Notes: generated from the sequence alone by a model not told the origin. 48,495 nt of DNA from Mycolicibacterium pyrenivorans (GCF_025821625.1 NZ_JACKSH010000166.1:1-48495), one strand, 5' to 3'. Shown: positions 8,597 to 27,697, counted from the stretch's first letter. Made by a program: numbers and translations.

Positions 8597-9520
8597 ATGC
8601 AGATCAGCATGTTCGGACAGCTCAGCGGCTCCGACGGTTCCCCGATAGACGCGACCATCGCCAACCTCACCACGCTGCGTGACGAAGGTTTCCGCAGGGT
8701 GTGGATGAGTCAGCTGCCCTACGAGCCCGACCTTCTCACCATCCTGGCGGTCGCCCTGCGGGAGGTCGACGGGATCGAGGCCGCCAGCGGCGTGGTCCCG
8801 ATCCAGAACCAGCACCCCATGCAGATGGCGCAGCGTGCGCTGACCGTCAGCCTGGCCTCCGGCGGCCGGTTCACCCTCGGCCTCGGCATGACCCACGCCG
8901 CGGTGACCGAGGGCATGTGGGGCATCCCGTGGGACCGGCCGGTGCGCCGGCTCAACGAGTACCTCGACGGGCTGCTTCCGCTGCTGGCCGGTGAACCCGC
9001 CGACGCGACGGGGGAGACGGTCACCACCCGCGGCGCCCTGCTCATCCCGGGAGCGCCCCGCCCCGAGGTGTACATCGCGGCGCTGGGACCGCAGATGCTG
9101 CGCCTGGCCGGCCGGCGCACCGCGGGCACCTGTACCTGGATGACCGGCCCGGCCACGCTGGGGGCTCACGTCGGCCCGACGCTGCGCCAGGCGGCTGCCG
9201 ACGCGGGGCGCCCGGACGGTTCGGTGCGCGTCGTCGCCGCCCTCCCGGTGGCCGTCACCGACGATGTCGATGCGGCCCGTCGCCAGGCCGCCGAACAGTT
9301 CGCCATGTACGGAACGCTGCCCTCCTACCGGGCGATGCTGGACCGCGAGGGGTACGCGGGGCCCGAGGACGCCGCGATCATCGGCGACGAGCAGACGGTG
9401 TCCCAGAGGCTCGACGAACTGGCCGCCGCCGGCGTCGACGAGTTCGTCGGGGCACCGTTCGACCCCTCTGCGGAGGGTCGTGGCCGCACCCGTTCGCTGA
9501 TGCGCAGCAGGGAGTCCTGA
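8597..9520 (+). CDS. LLM-class F420-dependent oxidoreductase
   Basis: A 307-residue bacterial-luciferase-like TIM barrel of the deazaflavin F420 type. Visible family features are the N-terminal strand MQISMFGQLSG, the stretch GIEAASGVVPIQNQHPMQMAQRALT, GGRFTLGLGMTHAAVTEGM (phosphate-binding region), PRPEVYIAALGPQMLRLAG, and the C-terminal DEQTVSQRLDELAAAGVDEF. Members transfer hydride between F420H2 and varied substrates; the substrate here cannot be told. It has its own promoter and no operon partner. In M. tuberculosis fadA2 and fadE5 are neighbours as I recall, so this gene and the two-component pair are an insertion relative to that order. Confidence 0.85.
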   Translation: MQISMFGQLSGSDGSPIDATIANLTTLRDEGFRRVWMSQLPYEPDLLTILAVALREVDGIEAASGVVPIQNQHPMQMAQRALTVSLASGGRFTLGLGMTHAAVTEGMWGIPWDRPVRRLNEYLDGLLPLLAGEPADATGETVTTRGALLIPGAPRPEVYIAALGPQMLRLAGRRTAGTCTWMTGPATLGAHVGPTLRQAAADAGRPDGSVRVVAALPVAVTDDVDAARRQAAEQFAMYGTLPSYRAMLDREGYAGPEDAAIIGDEQTVSQRLDELAAAGVDEFVGAPFDPSAEGRGRTRSLMRSRES

Positions 9521-9539
9521 CGACCCGAATTCGCACTGG

Positions 9540-9555
9540 TGTGATGGCAGTCACA
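9540..9555. promoter_or_regulatory. CRP-type site
   Basis: TGTGA-TGGCAG-TCACA is a perfect dyad matching the cAMP receptor protein consensus (Rv3676/CRP type). It lies just upstream of a possible -10 (TAGGAT, 9560-9565), so its position would favour repression. Confidence 0.6.
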
Positions 9556-9576
9556 AGCGTAGGATCGGTCGCACGA

Positions 9577-9670
9577 CGGGTTCGGGAGTGACTGATCCAA
9601 AGAGCCGACAAGGGATGAAAGTCGGCCGCGTGAGACTAATGAAACGCACCCAAGTGTCCTCCCGAACCCG
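9577..9670 (+). ncRNA. Candidate structured leader RNA (three-way junction)
   Basis: A perfect 12-bp stem (CGGGTTCGGGAG at 9577-9588 with its complement at 9659-9670) closes a 70-nt interior holding two hairpins: GCCGAC/GTCGGC (9604-9609 with 9621-9626, 11-nt loop) and GCGT/ACGC (9628-9631 with 9644-9647, 12-nt loop). Both loops end in ATGAAA next to the stem. A -10-like TAGGAT at 9560-9565 would start the RNA near 9572, so the fold would begin right at the 5' end of the two-component transcript. I do not recognise a known riboswitch class. It may instead be an attenuator or sRNA. Confidence 0.4.
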
Positions 9671-9683
9671 CCCTTATTCTCTG

Positions 9684-9701
9684 GGTGTGGCCAGCCACAC
9701 C
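9684..9701. promoter_or_regulatory. Perfect 8-2-8 inverted repeat before the sensor kinase
   Basis: GGTGTGGC-CA-GCCACACC lies 50 bp before the kinase ATG. It could be an operator, for example for the NarL-type regulator encoded downstream, or a small RNA hairpin. Confidence 0.4.
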
Positions 9702-9751
9702 GTCGATTCACCGGATACCACCATCGATCGCGGCACGTCTGGCGAGCCACG

Positions 9752-11053
9752 ATGGTCGACGTGACCACAACCACGACCGAAACACCTGCCACCGAGGCCC
9801 GATCGGACTGGGCCCGAACGCTTCTCGTCCCGCTGCGCCGCTCCGCCTGGCCGTCGTATCTGTACGTCGTCCTGGTCAGCCTGCTCGCGGTCATCGCCGT
9901 CGCCTTCCTGTTCGCCTCGGGGCTCGCGTCCGGGCTGTTGCTCGTCACGGTGGTCGGCATCCCGCTGGTGGCCCTGGTCGTGATGAGCGGGCGGGCGTGG
10001 AATCGACTGTTCCGGAAGCTGGCGCGGCTCACGGGAACGGTCATCGCCGAACCGCCGCTGTTCGCCAGGCCGGCGGGGCGCCTGCAGACGGTGACGGCGG
10101 CGCTCACCGATGCCGTCGGCTGGCGGAGCCTGGGCTTCCTGATGCTGCACGCGCTGCTGATGACACCGATCGGATATTTCACGATCGTGGGCGTGGTCGC
10201 GTCGGCGGCGCTGGTGGTGTCACCGGTGGTGTGGCTCGTCATGGGAGAACCGTTCGTGTCGCTGGGTGAACCGGTCGACTCGTTGGGGTGGTACCTGCTG
10301 CTCTGCGTCGCGGGTGTCGTCGCGCTGTACCTGTTGGCATGGGTGATGCTGGCGATCGCCCGCGCCCACGTCTGGCTGGCGGGCTTCATGCTCGGGCCGA
10401 GCGAGCGGGAGCGACGGGTGACCCAGTTGGAAGGAGCCCGCGCCGGGGTGGTGGACGGCGCCGCCGCCACCCTGCAGCGCGTGGAGCGGGATCTGCACGA
10501 CGGAACCCAGGCGCGGCTGATCACCGTGGCCATGGCGTTGGCGCGCGCCGACGAGCAGCTCGCGAAGTCGGCCGACCAACCGCAGGCGCGCGCGCTGGTC
10601 TCCGACGCGCTGGCCGACACCAAGGACACGCTGGCCGAGCTGCGTGACCTGATCCGCGGAATCCGGCCGCCTGCATTGGATCTCGGCCTCGGACCGGCCA
10701 TCCAGACGCTGGCGGCCCGAAATCCGATCCCGGTCGCCGTGACCGTCGATCTGCAGGTGCGGCCGTCGATCGGCGTGGAGACCATGGCGTACTTCTGTGC
10801 GGCAGAGCTACTGGCCAACGTCTCGAGGCACTCCGGGGCGGACGAAGCACGGGTGCGGGTCACCAGCGATACCCGTGAACTGCGAATCGAGGTGCACGAC
10901 AACGGCTCCGGAGGCGCCCAGATCGGCGGCGGCTCTGGGCTGACGGGTCTGCAGAACAGGCTGGCGATGCTGGACGGGCGACTGGAGATCGACAGCCCGT
11001 CCGGCGGTCCGACGGTCGTCGCCGCGGTCGTGCCCGCCGGAGCGCAGCAGTGA
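9752..11053 (+). CDS. Two-component sensor histidine kinase (NarL/DesK type)
   Basis: A 433-residue membrane kinase. The N-terminal half has hydrophobic segments at about residues 35-70, 125-165 and 180-215 with short loops, the layout of the Actinobacterial putative sensor domain found before HisKA_3. The H-box is VERDLHDGTQARL with the phospho-His near residue 249. The ATPase domain has AELLANVSRHS (N box), DNGSGGA (G1) and GSGLTGLQNRLAML (G2). It overlaps the response regulator by 4 nt, so the pair is coupled. GTG at 9764 is another possible start. The stimulus is unknown; the few periplasmic residues suggest membrane-internal sensing. Confidence 0.9.
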   Translation: MVDVTTTTTETPATEARSDWARTLLVPLRRSAWPSYLYVVLVSLLAVIAVAFLFASGLASGLLLVTVVGIPLVALVVMSGRAWNRLFRKLARLTGTVIAEPPLFARPAGRLQTVTAALTDAVGWRSLGFLMLHALLMTPIGYFTIVGVVASAALVVSPVVWLVMGEPFVSLGEPVDSLGWYLLLCVAGVVALYLLAWVMLAIARAHVWLAGFMLGPSERERRVTQLEGARAGVVDGAAATLQRVERDLHDGTQARLITVAMALARADEQLAKSADQPQARALVSDALADTKDTLAELRDLIRGIRPPALDLGLGPAIQTLAARNPIPVAVTVDLQVRPSIGVETMAYFCAAELLANVSRHSGADEARVRVTSDTRELRIEVHDNGSGGAQIGGGSGLTGLQNRLAMLDGRLEIDSPSGGPTVVAAVVPAGAQQ

Positions 11054-11694
11054 CCCGGATCGTCATCGCCGAGGACAGTGCGATCCTGCGTGAAGGTCTT
11101 GCCCAGTTGCTTCTCGACCGAGGGCACGATGTCGTGGCCACCGTCGGGAACGCCGCCGAGATGCTGGTCGCTGTCGACGAACTCACCCCCGACGTGGTCG
11201 TCGTGGACATCCGCATGCCGCCGACCTGCACCGACGAGGGTCTGGTCGCGGCGGTGTCGCTGCGCCGGTCACATCCGGGCATCGGTGTGCTGGTCTTCTC
11301 GCAGTGGGTGGAGACGCGGTATGCCACCGAACTGCTCGCCGTCAACCCCGAGGGGGTCGGATACCTGCTCAAGGACCGCGTGGCCGACATCGCCGAGTTC
11401 GATGCCGCGGTGCGACGGGTCGCCACAGGCGGTACCGCGCTCGATCCGGAGGTGGTGCGTCAACTGATGGGCAATCGCGGTGCCTCGGCGCTGGACCGGC
11501 TCACACCGCGGGAACGGGAGGTGCTGGCTCTGATGGCCGAAGGCCATTCGAACAACGGTCTCGCCCAGTCCCTTTCGATCACCGAGCGGGCCGTCGAGAA
11601 GCATGTGTCGGCGATCTTCACCAAGCTGGACCTGGCACCGTCGCATGCGCACCACCGCCGCGTGCTTGCAGTGGTGACCTACCTCAACTCCTGA
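11050..11694 (+). CDS. LuxR/NarL-family response regulator
   Basis: A 214-residue regulator with a receiver domain (IVIAEDSAILREGLAQLL; phospho-acceptor Asp in VVVVDIRMPP, about residue 55; Lys in GYLLKDRV) and a C-terminal LuxR helix-turn-helix (LTPREREVLALMAEGHSNNG, then SITERAVEKHVSAIFTKL). GTG at 11050 overlaps the kinase stop. The target genes are not visible from the sequence; the 8-2-8 palindrome upstream of the kinase is a candidate for autoregulation. A bidirectional hairpin terminator follows about 70 bp after the stop. Confidence 0.92.
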   Translation: MTRIVIAEDSAILREGLAQLLLDRGHDVVATVGNAAEMLVAVDELTPDVVVVDIRMPPTCTDEGLVAAVSLRRSHPGIGVLVFSQWVETRYATELLAVNPEGVGYLLKDRVADIAEFDAAVRRVATGGTALDPEVVRQLMGNRGASALDRLTPREREVLALMAEGHSNNGLAQSLSITERAVEKHVSAIFTKLDLAPSHAHHRRVLAVVTYLNS

Positions 11695-11761
11695 CCCGGC
11701 CTTCTCGCGCGCCCGGGCTTTCTCCCGGAGCAGACGCTAACTCGTGTGCCCCCGACATGCA

Positions 11762-11792
11762 AGACGCCCCCGGGAAGAGTCCGGGGGCGTCT
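11762..11792. terminator. Bidirectional terminator between response regulator and fadE5
   Basis: A perfect 12-bp stem (AGACGCCCCCGG with its complement) and a 7-nt loop sit between two convergent genes. Confidence 0.75.
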
Positions 11793-11815
11793 CGGGGCCG
11801 AGGCGGCGGAAGAGC

Positions 11816-13651
11816 CTAGAAGGCCGCCTCGTCCAGTTCCATGACCTCGTTGTCGAGGTTCTCCACGATCGACCGGGTGCTGGTCAGCAGCGGCAGGAAG
11901 TTCTTCGCGAAGAACGACGCCACCGCGACCTTGCCCTCGTAGAAGGCGCGGTCGGCATCTGCGGCACCGGTGTCGAGCTTCTCGATCGCCACGGCTGCCT
12001 GCTGCTGCAGCAGCCAGCCGATGACCAGGTCGCCGACGCTCATCAGGAAGCGCACGGAGCCGAGGCCCACCTTGTAGATGCTCTCGGGATCCTCCTGCGA
12101 AGCCATCAGGTAGCCGGTCAGCGTGGCCGCCATGCCCTGGACGTCCTCCAGCGCGGTCGCCAGCAGGGCGCGCTCCGCCTTGAGGCGGCCGTTGCCGGTC
12201 TCGCTCTTGACGAACTGCTCGATCTGGCCGGCGACGTGCCCCAGCGCGACGCCCTTGTCGCGGACGATCTTGCGAAAGAAGAAGTCCTGCGCCTGGATGG
12301 CCGTGGTGCCCTCGTAGAGCGAGTCGATCTTGGCGTCACGGATGTACTGCTCGATCGGGTAGTCCTGCAGGAAGCCCGAACCTCCGAAGGTCTGCAGGCT
12401 CTCGGTGAGCTTGGCGTAGGCCTGTTCGGAGCCGACGCCCTTGACGATCGGCAGCAGCAGGTCGTTGACCTTGCCGGCCAACTCGGCGTCGATGCCGTGG
12501 ACCGCCTGGGCCACCGCCGCGTCCTGGTGGGTCGCGGTGAACAGGTACAGCGCGCGCAGCCCCTCGGCGTAGGCCTTCTGGGTCATCAGCGAACGGCGCA
12601 CATCGGGGTGGTGCGTGATGGTCACCCGCGGCGCGGTCTTGTCGGTCATCTGGGTCAGGTCGGCGCCCTGCACGCGGTCCTTGGCGTAGGCCAGCGCGTT
12701 GAGGTAGCCGGTGGACAGGGTGGCGATCGCCTTGGTGCCCACCATCATCCGCGCCTGCTCGATGACGTCGAACATCTGCGCGATGCCGTCGTGGACCTCG
12801 CCGACCAGCCAGCCCTTGGCGGGGACGCCGTGCTGTCCCAGCGACAGCTCGCAGGTGGTCGAGATCTTCAGGCCCATCTTGTGCTCGACGTTGGTGACGA
12901 ACACGCCGTTGCGCTCGGCCGGCTCACCGGTCTCGGTGTCGAAGAGGAACTTCGGCACGAAGAACAGCGACAGGCCCTTGGTGCCGGGGCCAGCGCCCTC
13001 GGGGCGGGCCAGCACCAGATGCATGATGTTCTCGAACAGGTCATCGGAGTCGGCGGAGGTGATGAAGCGCTTCACGCCGTCGATGTGCCACGAGCCGTCG
13101 GGTTGCTGCACGGCCTTGGTGCGGCCGGCGCCCACGTCGGACCCGGCGTCGGGTTCGGTGAGCACCATGGTGGAGCCCCAGCCGCGTTCGGCGGCCAGCA
13201 CGGCCCACTTCTTCTGTTCCTCGGTGCCGAGGTTGTGGAAGATGCCGGCGAATCCGGCGCCCATGGCGTACATGTACACCGCGGGGTTGGCGCCGAGGAT
13301 GTGCTCCTGCAGTGCCCAGGACAGCGCGCTCGGCATGGCCGTCCCGCCGAGTTCCTCGCTGATGGTCAGCTTGTCCCAGCCACCGTCGATGACGGCGCGC
13401 ACGGACTTCTTGAACGCCTCGGGCAGCTTCACGCTGTGCGTCTCGGGATCGAAGACGGGCGGGTTGCGGTCGCCCTCGGCGAACGACTCCGCGATTGGGC
13501 CCTCGGCCAGTCTGGCCATCTCGCCCAGCATCTCGACGGCGACGTCGGCGTCCAGGTCGGCGTACTCGCCCTGACCCAGCGCCTTGTCGACTCCGAGGAC
13601 CTCGAACAGGTTGAACACCTGGTCACGGACATTGCTCTTGTAGTGGCCCAC
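11816..13651 (-). CDS. fadE5: Acyl-CoA dehydrogenase FadE5
   Basis: A 611-residue large acyl-CoA dehydrogenase, the same length as M. tuberculosis FadE5, which oxidises acyl-CoA to trans-2-enoyl-CoA with FAD. Typical segments: MVLTEPDAGSDVGAGRTKAV (FAD and substrate loop), KRFITSADSDD, MFDVIEQARMMVGTKAIATL, and the catalytic-base region DSLYEGTTAIQAQDFFFRK. GTG at 13651 is chosen because it gives the known N-terminus (VGHYKSNVRDQVFNLFE) and follows GGAGGAATC; the open frame extends to 13825 but without family similarity. Two TTAC-N6-GTAA-type dyads lie in its promoter. In M. tuberculosis it borders fadA2; here an oxidoreductase and a two-component pair intervene. Confidence 0.93.
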   Translation of the reverse strand: MGHYKSNVRDQVFNLFEVLGVDKALGQGEYADLDADVAVEMLGEMARLAEGPIAESFAEGDRNPPVFDPETHSVKLPEAFKKSVRAVIDGGWDKLTISEELGGTAMPSALSWALQEHILGANPAVYMYAMGAGFAGIFHNLGTEEQKKWAVLAAERGWGSTMVLTEPDAGSDVGAGRTKAVQQPDGSWHIDGVKRFITSADSDDLFENIMHLVLARPEGAGPGTKGLSLFFVPKFLFDTETGEPAERNGVFVTNVEHKMGLKISTTCELSLGQHGVPAKGWLVGEVHDGIAQMFDVIEQARMMVGTKAIATLSTGYLNALAYAKDRVQGADLTQMTDKTAPRVTITHHPDVRRSLMTQKAYAEGLRALYLFTATHQDAAVAQAVHGIDAELAGKVNDLLLPIVKGVGSEQAYAKLTESLQTFGGSGFLQDYPIEQYIRDAKIDSLYEGTTAIQAQDFFFRKIVRDKGVALGHVAGQIEQFVKSETGNGRLKAERALLATALEDVQGMAATLTGYLMASQEDPESIYKVGLGSVRFLMSVGDLVIGWLLQQQAAVAIEKLDTGAADADRAFYEGKVAVASFFAKNFLPLLTSTRSIVENLDNEVMELDEAAF

Positions 13652-13701
13652 GATTCCTCCTCGATGAGAACGCCACATTGCGGTTGGGTACTTCGGAAAA
13701 G

Positions 13702-13715
13702 TTACCCACCAGTAA
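13702..13715. promoter_or_regulatory. Operator dyad 1 upstream of fadE5
   Basis: TTACCCACCAGTAA, extended to AGTTAC-N6-GTAACT as a perfect inverted repeat, about 50 bp before the fadE5 GTG. It is the same TTAC-N6-GTAA core as at fabG4/fadA2. Confidence 0.6.
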
Positions 13716-13727
13716 CTGTCGCCAACT

Positions 13728-13741
13728 ATACCGTCCGGTAA
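13728..13741. promoter_or_regulatory. Operator dyad 2 upstream of fadE5
   Basis: ATACCGTCCGGTAA, with the internal perfect repeat TACCG-TC-CGGTA, 26 bp centre to centre from dyad 1. It has one mismatch to TTAC-N6-GTAA. Confidence 0.5.
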
Positions 13742-13850
13742 CTTCAACGCAAAGCGAGTGTGAGCAATTTCGGGGCGTTGACCAACCCAGCAGTTGGGTG
13801 GGGGTTGAAAACGCCTGATTTCCATGTGCTGACCTGCGAATCTTCGCTGC

Positions 13851-13866
13851 TGTGATGATGGTCACG
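13851..13866. promoter_or_regulatory. CRP-type site upstream of the DapB-like gene
   Basis: TGTGA-TGATGG-TCACG fits the mycobacterial CRP consensus. It is centred about 30 bp before the predicted leaderless start at 13889 and so overlaps the -35 region. Confidence 0.55.
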
Positions 13867-13876
13867 TCGAGGCCGT

Positions 13877-13882
13877 TAGGGT
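13877..13882 (+). promoter_or_regulatory. -10 box for a leaderless GTG message
   Basis: TAGGGT ends 6 bp before GTG 13889. This favours 13889 over the in-frame GTG at 13883 as the start. Confidence 0.5.
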
Positions 13883-13888
13883 GTGTTC

Positions 13889-14983
13889 GTGCAGACGGCA
13901 ATCGGGGTCGCGGTGTGGGGGACGGGCAACATGGGCGCGGCGTCGATCCGGTCGCTGACGGCCTTTCCCGGGCTGCGTCTGACGGGTGTCATCACCTCGT
14001 CGGAGGACAAGGCGGGAACCGACGCCGCTGCCTTCGCCGGGATCGGCGCCGTTACCGGGATCACCGCGTCCACCGACATCGACGCCGTACTGGCCGAGTG
14101 TGACGCGGTGGCCTACATGGCTTCCGGCGACATCCGTCCCGACGAGGCGATCGCCGACATCGAACGGTGCCTGCGTTCTGGCGCGCACGTCGTCACCCCG
14201 TCGCTGTACTCGCTGTACGACCCCCGCTCCGCGCCTGCGGAGTGGGTGGCACTCCTGACCGCGGCCGCGGAGGAAGGCGGGGTGACCCTGCTCGTCAGCG
14301 GGGTCGACCCCGGCTGGGGTAACGACGCGCTCGCGGTGCTGGCGGCGGGTCTGTGCACGCGGATCCGCACCATCCACTGCCAGGAGATCTTCGACTACTC
14401 GACGTACAACCAGCCGTTCGCGGTGAAGGTCTCGTGCGGCTTCGGGGGATCGATGGACGAGACCCCGATGATGCTGCTGCCGTCGATCCCGACGATGGTG
14501 TGGGGTGGCAACATCCGGCTCATCGGCCGCGGCCTGGGGCTCGAGATCGACGAGATCACCGAGGACGTGCAGCGCCGCCCGCTCGAGGAGTCCGTCGACA
14601 CCGTCATGGGACGTTTCGAGGCGGGAACCCAGGGGGCGTTCTGGCTCAAGGTGATCGGCTGGTCCGGCGGGCGGGAGCGGATCGTCATCGATCACATCAC
14701 CCGAATCCATCCTTCCTGCGCCCCGGACTGGCCGCAGCCCGATGAGGGCGTCGGCGACCACCGGGTCATCGTCGACGGCGACCCGCAGCTGACGATCGTG
14801 AGCCGCGCCGATGTGCGCGGTGGCACCCGCGCGGACGGCGGCAACACCACCGCAGCCAACCGGCTGCTCGGCGCGATCGGATGGCTGGCCACCCAGAAGC
14901 CCGGGATCTACGACGGCCTCGACGTCCCCCTGCATCCGCCGCTGCCCGCGGAAGTGGAGGCGACGCGGTGGTCGGCGGACTGA
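13889..14983 (+). CDS. DapB-fold NAD(P)-dependent dehydrogenase
   Basis: A 364-residue protein with an N-terminal Rossmann domain (GVAVWGTGNMGAASIRSL, nucleotide-binding loop near residues 7-15) and a C-terminal substrate domain (from about residue 130, VSGVDPGWGNDALAVLAA). It resembles the dihydrodipicolinate-reductase/diaminopentanoate-dehydrogenase-like family common in mycobacteria, whose substrates are mostly unknown. It is too long for a genuine DapB. It stands alone and converges with the SDR gene, only 9 bp between the two stops. A CRP-type site and leaderless promoter lie upstream. It is placed between fadE5 and the PKS block. Confidence 0.75.
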   Translation: MQTAIGVAVWGTGNMGAASIRSLTAFPGLRLTGVITSSEDKAGTDAAAFAGIGAVTGITASTDIDAVLAECDAVAYMASGDIRPDEAIADIERCLRSGAHVVTPSLYSLYDPRSAPAEWVALLTAAAEEGGVTLLVSGVDPGWGNDALAVLAAGLCTRIRTIHCQEIFDYSTYNQPFAVKVSCGFGGSMDETPMMLLPSIPTMVWGGNIRLIGRGLGLEIDEITEDVQRRPLEESVDTVMGRFEAGTQGAFWLKVIGWSGGRERIVIDHITRIHPSCAPDWPQPDEGVGDHRVIVDGDPQLTIVSRADVRGGTRADGGNTTAANRLLGAIGWLATQKPGIYDGLDVPLHPPLPAEVEATRWSAD

Positions 14984-14992
14984 CGGCCGGTA

Positions 14993-15784
14993 TTACCTGC
15001 CGGCCAGCCGCTTGTTGACGAGCCGGGTGAGCCAAGCCGGTGAGAACCGCGATACCAGGGCCATCGACTTGGCCGGTACACCCACCGGATAGTGCACCTG
15101 GTGGGTGACGCGGCGGGGCGAGGACGGTTCCACCGCCGCCACGATGTCCTCGGCGATGTCCTCAGCGCTCAAATGGATGCCCAACGAGTCGGTGGTGCCC
15201 GTCTTGATGCCGCGGGTCATCGCCGTGTTCACATACAGCGGCCACATGTCGATCACCCTGATTCCGTAGTGATCCCACTCGATGTTGAGTGCCTCGGTGA
15301 TGGCCCTGACGTAGAACTTGGTGGCGCTGTAGTTGGCGAGTTCGGCCTGGCCGTAGATCGCCGACGCGGACGCGAGGTTGACCACCACCGCACCTGGCGT
15401 GGCCCTCAGGTGGGGGAACGCTGCGTGCAGTCCGTTGACCACGCCTTTGATGTTGATGTCGATCTCTCGGTGGTGTGCGTCGACGCTGATCTCCTCGAAC
15501 AGGCCGGCGTGCAATACGCCCGCGTTGTTGATCAGCACGTCGAGTTGGCCGCCGGCGGCGGAGACGAACTCCGACAGCCGCTGGGACACCTCCTCGGCAT
15601 CGGTGACGTCGAGATGCCCGAAGGTCCCGGTACCGGCGACCGCGCCGATGTCTGCCGCGAGCAGCTTCAGGCCCTCGTCATCGATGTCGTATCCGCCCAC
15701 GAAGTAACCGTGCCGCGCGAACAGCAGCGCCGTGGCCCGGCCGATCCCCGTCGCGGCACCGGTGATGAACACCGACTTCTTCAT
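14993..15784 (-). CDS. Short-chain dehydrogenase/reductase
   Basis: A 263-residue classical SDR: cofactor loop KSVFITGAATGIGRATALLFA (residues 4-24), NNAG, catalytic SASAIYG and YSATKFYV. The C-terminal segment VGVPAKSMALVSRFSPAWLT resembles SDRs of lipid metabolism. ATG 15784 has AGGAG 5 nt upstream. It starts 9 bp after the stop of the tspO-like gene and lies in the same direction as the PKS, so pks-tspO-SDR may be one transcript. A role in modifying the PKS product or its starter is only suggested by position. Substrate not predicted. Confidence 0.85.
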   Translation of the reverse strand: MKKSVFITGAATGIGRATALLFARHGYFVGGYDIDDEGLKLLAADIGAVAGTGTFGHLDVTDAEEVSQRLSEFVSAAGGQLDVLINNAGVLHAGLFEEISVDAHHREIDINIKGVVNGLHAAFPHLRATPGAVVVNLASASAIYGQAELANYSATKFYVRAITEALNIEWDHYGIRVIDMWPLYVNTAMTRGIKTGTTDSLGIHLSAEDIAEDIVAAVEPSSPRRVTHQVHYPVGVPAKSMALVSRFSPAWLTRLVNKRLAGR

Positions 15785-15793
15785 GCGCACTCC

Positions 15794-16288
15794 TCAGTTG
15801 TTCAACTGCCAGACGGCGAAGTTCAGGCACAACGCGAACGTCGTCCACGCCAGGTACGGCACGAGCAGCGCTGCCGCGATCCGACTGTGACGCCAGAACA
15901 TCACCACCGTCGTGATGAGTACTACCCACAGCACGCTGAGTTCAGCGAACGCGATCCCGCGCCAACCGAGACCGAAGAACAGCGGTGTCCAGGCCGCATT
16001 GAGCACCAGCTGCACGGCGTAGGCCGTCAGCGCCGGCCGGGTCTGTGACCAGGGACCGCTACGCCACACCAGCCAGGCGGCGACGGCCATCAGGAGGTAC
16101 AGCAGTGTCCAGACCGGGCCGAACACCCAGGACGGCGGAGCCCACGCGGGCTGTTCGAGCCGCTGGTACTCCTCGCCCGAACTGGTCGAGGCCAGCCCGC
16201 CGACTCCCGACGCGATGATCACGGCGACTACCGAGATCGCCAATGCCACTAAAGGTTTCGGCCGCGTGGGCGGGGAACTGTCGACCAT
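15794..16288 (-). CDS. TspO/MBR family membrane protein
   Basis: A 164-residue protein with five hydrophobic segments and the TspO signature: WAPPSWVFGPVWTLLYLLM, LNAAWTPLFFG, and PYLAWTTFALCLNFAVW at the C-terminus. TspO proteins bind tetrapyrroles and sterols and are linked to stress responses. ATG at 16288 (MVDSSPPTRPKP) is chosen; the longer frame to 16438 runs into the PKS coding region. It starts 83 bp after the PKS stop and is followed within 9 bp by the SDR. A lipid- or haem-linked role beside a glycolipid locus is not established. Confidence 0.85.
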   Translation of the reverse strand: MVDSSPPTRPKPLVALAISVVAVIIASGVGGLASTSSGEEYQRLEQPAWAPPSWVFGPVWTLLYLLMAVAAWLVWRSGPWSQTRPALTAYAVQLVLNAAWTPLFFGLGWRGIAFAELSVLWVVLITTVVMFWRHSRIAAALLVPYLAWTTFALCLNFAVWQLNN

Positions 16289-16370
16289 GCCGAACCACCC
16301 TACCGGCGCGGACCCCGTCGCCGGCCGCCACCGCCGAAACGTTCCGAATCCGTTCGAATTGGCGGGTGCC

Positions 16371-27497
<11,127 letters not shown>

Positions 27498-27559
27498 GTT
27501 TGCTGTACTCCCCCCAGGCCAGGATCAAGACTCGTCGGCCACTATTGCACGTTTGTCAT

Positions 27560-27571
27560 CGCGCATGCGCG
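27560..27571. promoter_or_regulatory. 12-bp palindrome in the pks-papA3 divergent region
   Basis: CGCGCATGCGCG is self-complementary and lies 63 bp before the PKS ATG. A -10-like TATGTT for papA3 is at 27626-27631. Function not known; it could be a regulator site. Confidence 0.3.
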
Positions 27572-27697
27572 GCGTCGCCGTCCATGGTTGAGCCCGCGCG
27601 AGGGGGGCGGCGGTCCGACCGAGAGTATGTTGATTCCGCCAGGGGTGATGCCGGGACGGAGCCGGCACACCGGGCAGAACCGGGGAAGGCGACAGCA

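Noticed and set aside
9604..9650. Hammerhead-like pieces (GAAAGTC, CTAATGA) in the leader RNA
   Set aside because: The conserved core CTGANGA is not matched exactly and only 15 nt separate the parts, too few for the required stems.
11744..13741. 665-residue plus-strand frame opposite fadE5
   Set aside because: Shadow of a highly expressed GC-rich gene; no domain and no start site.
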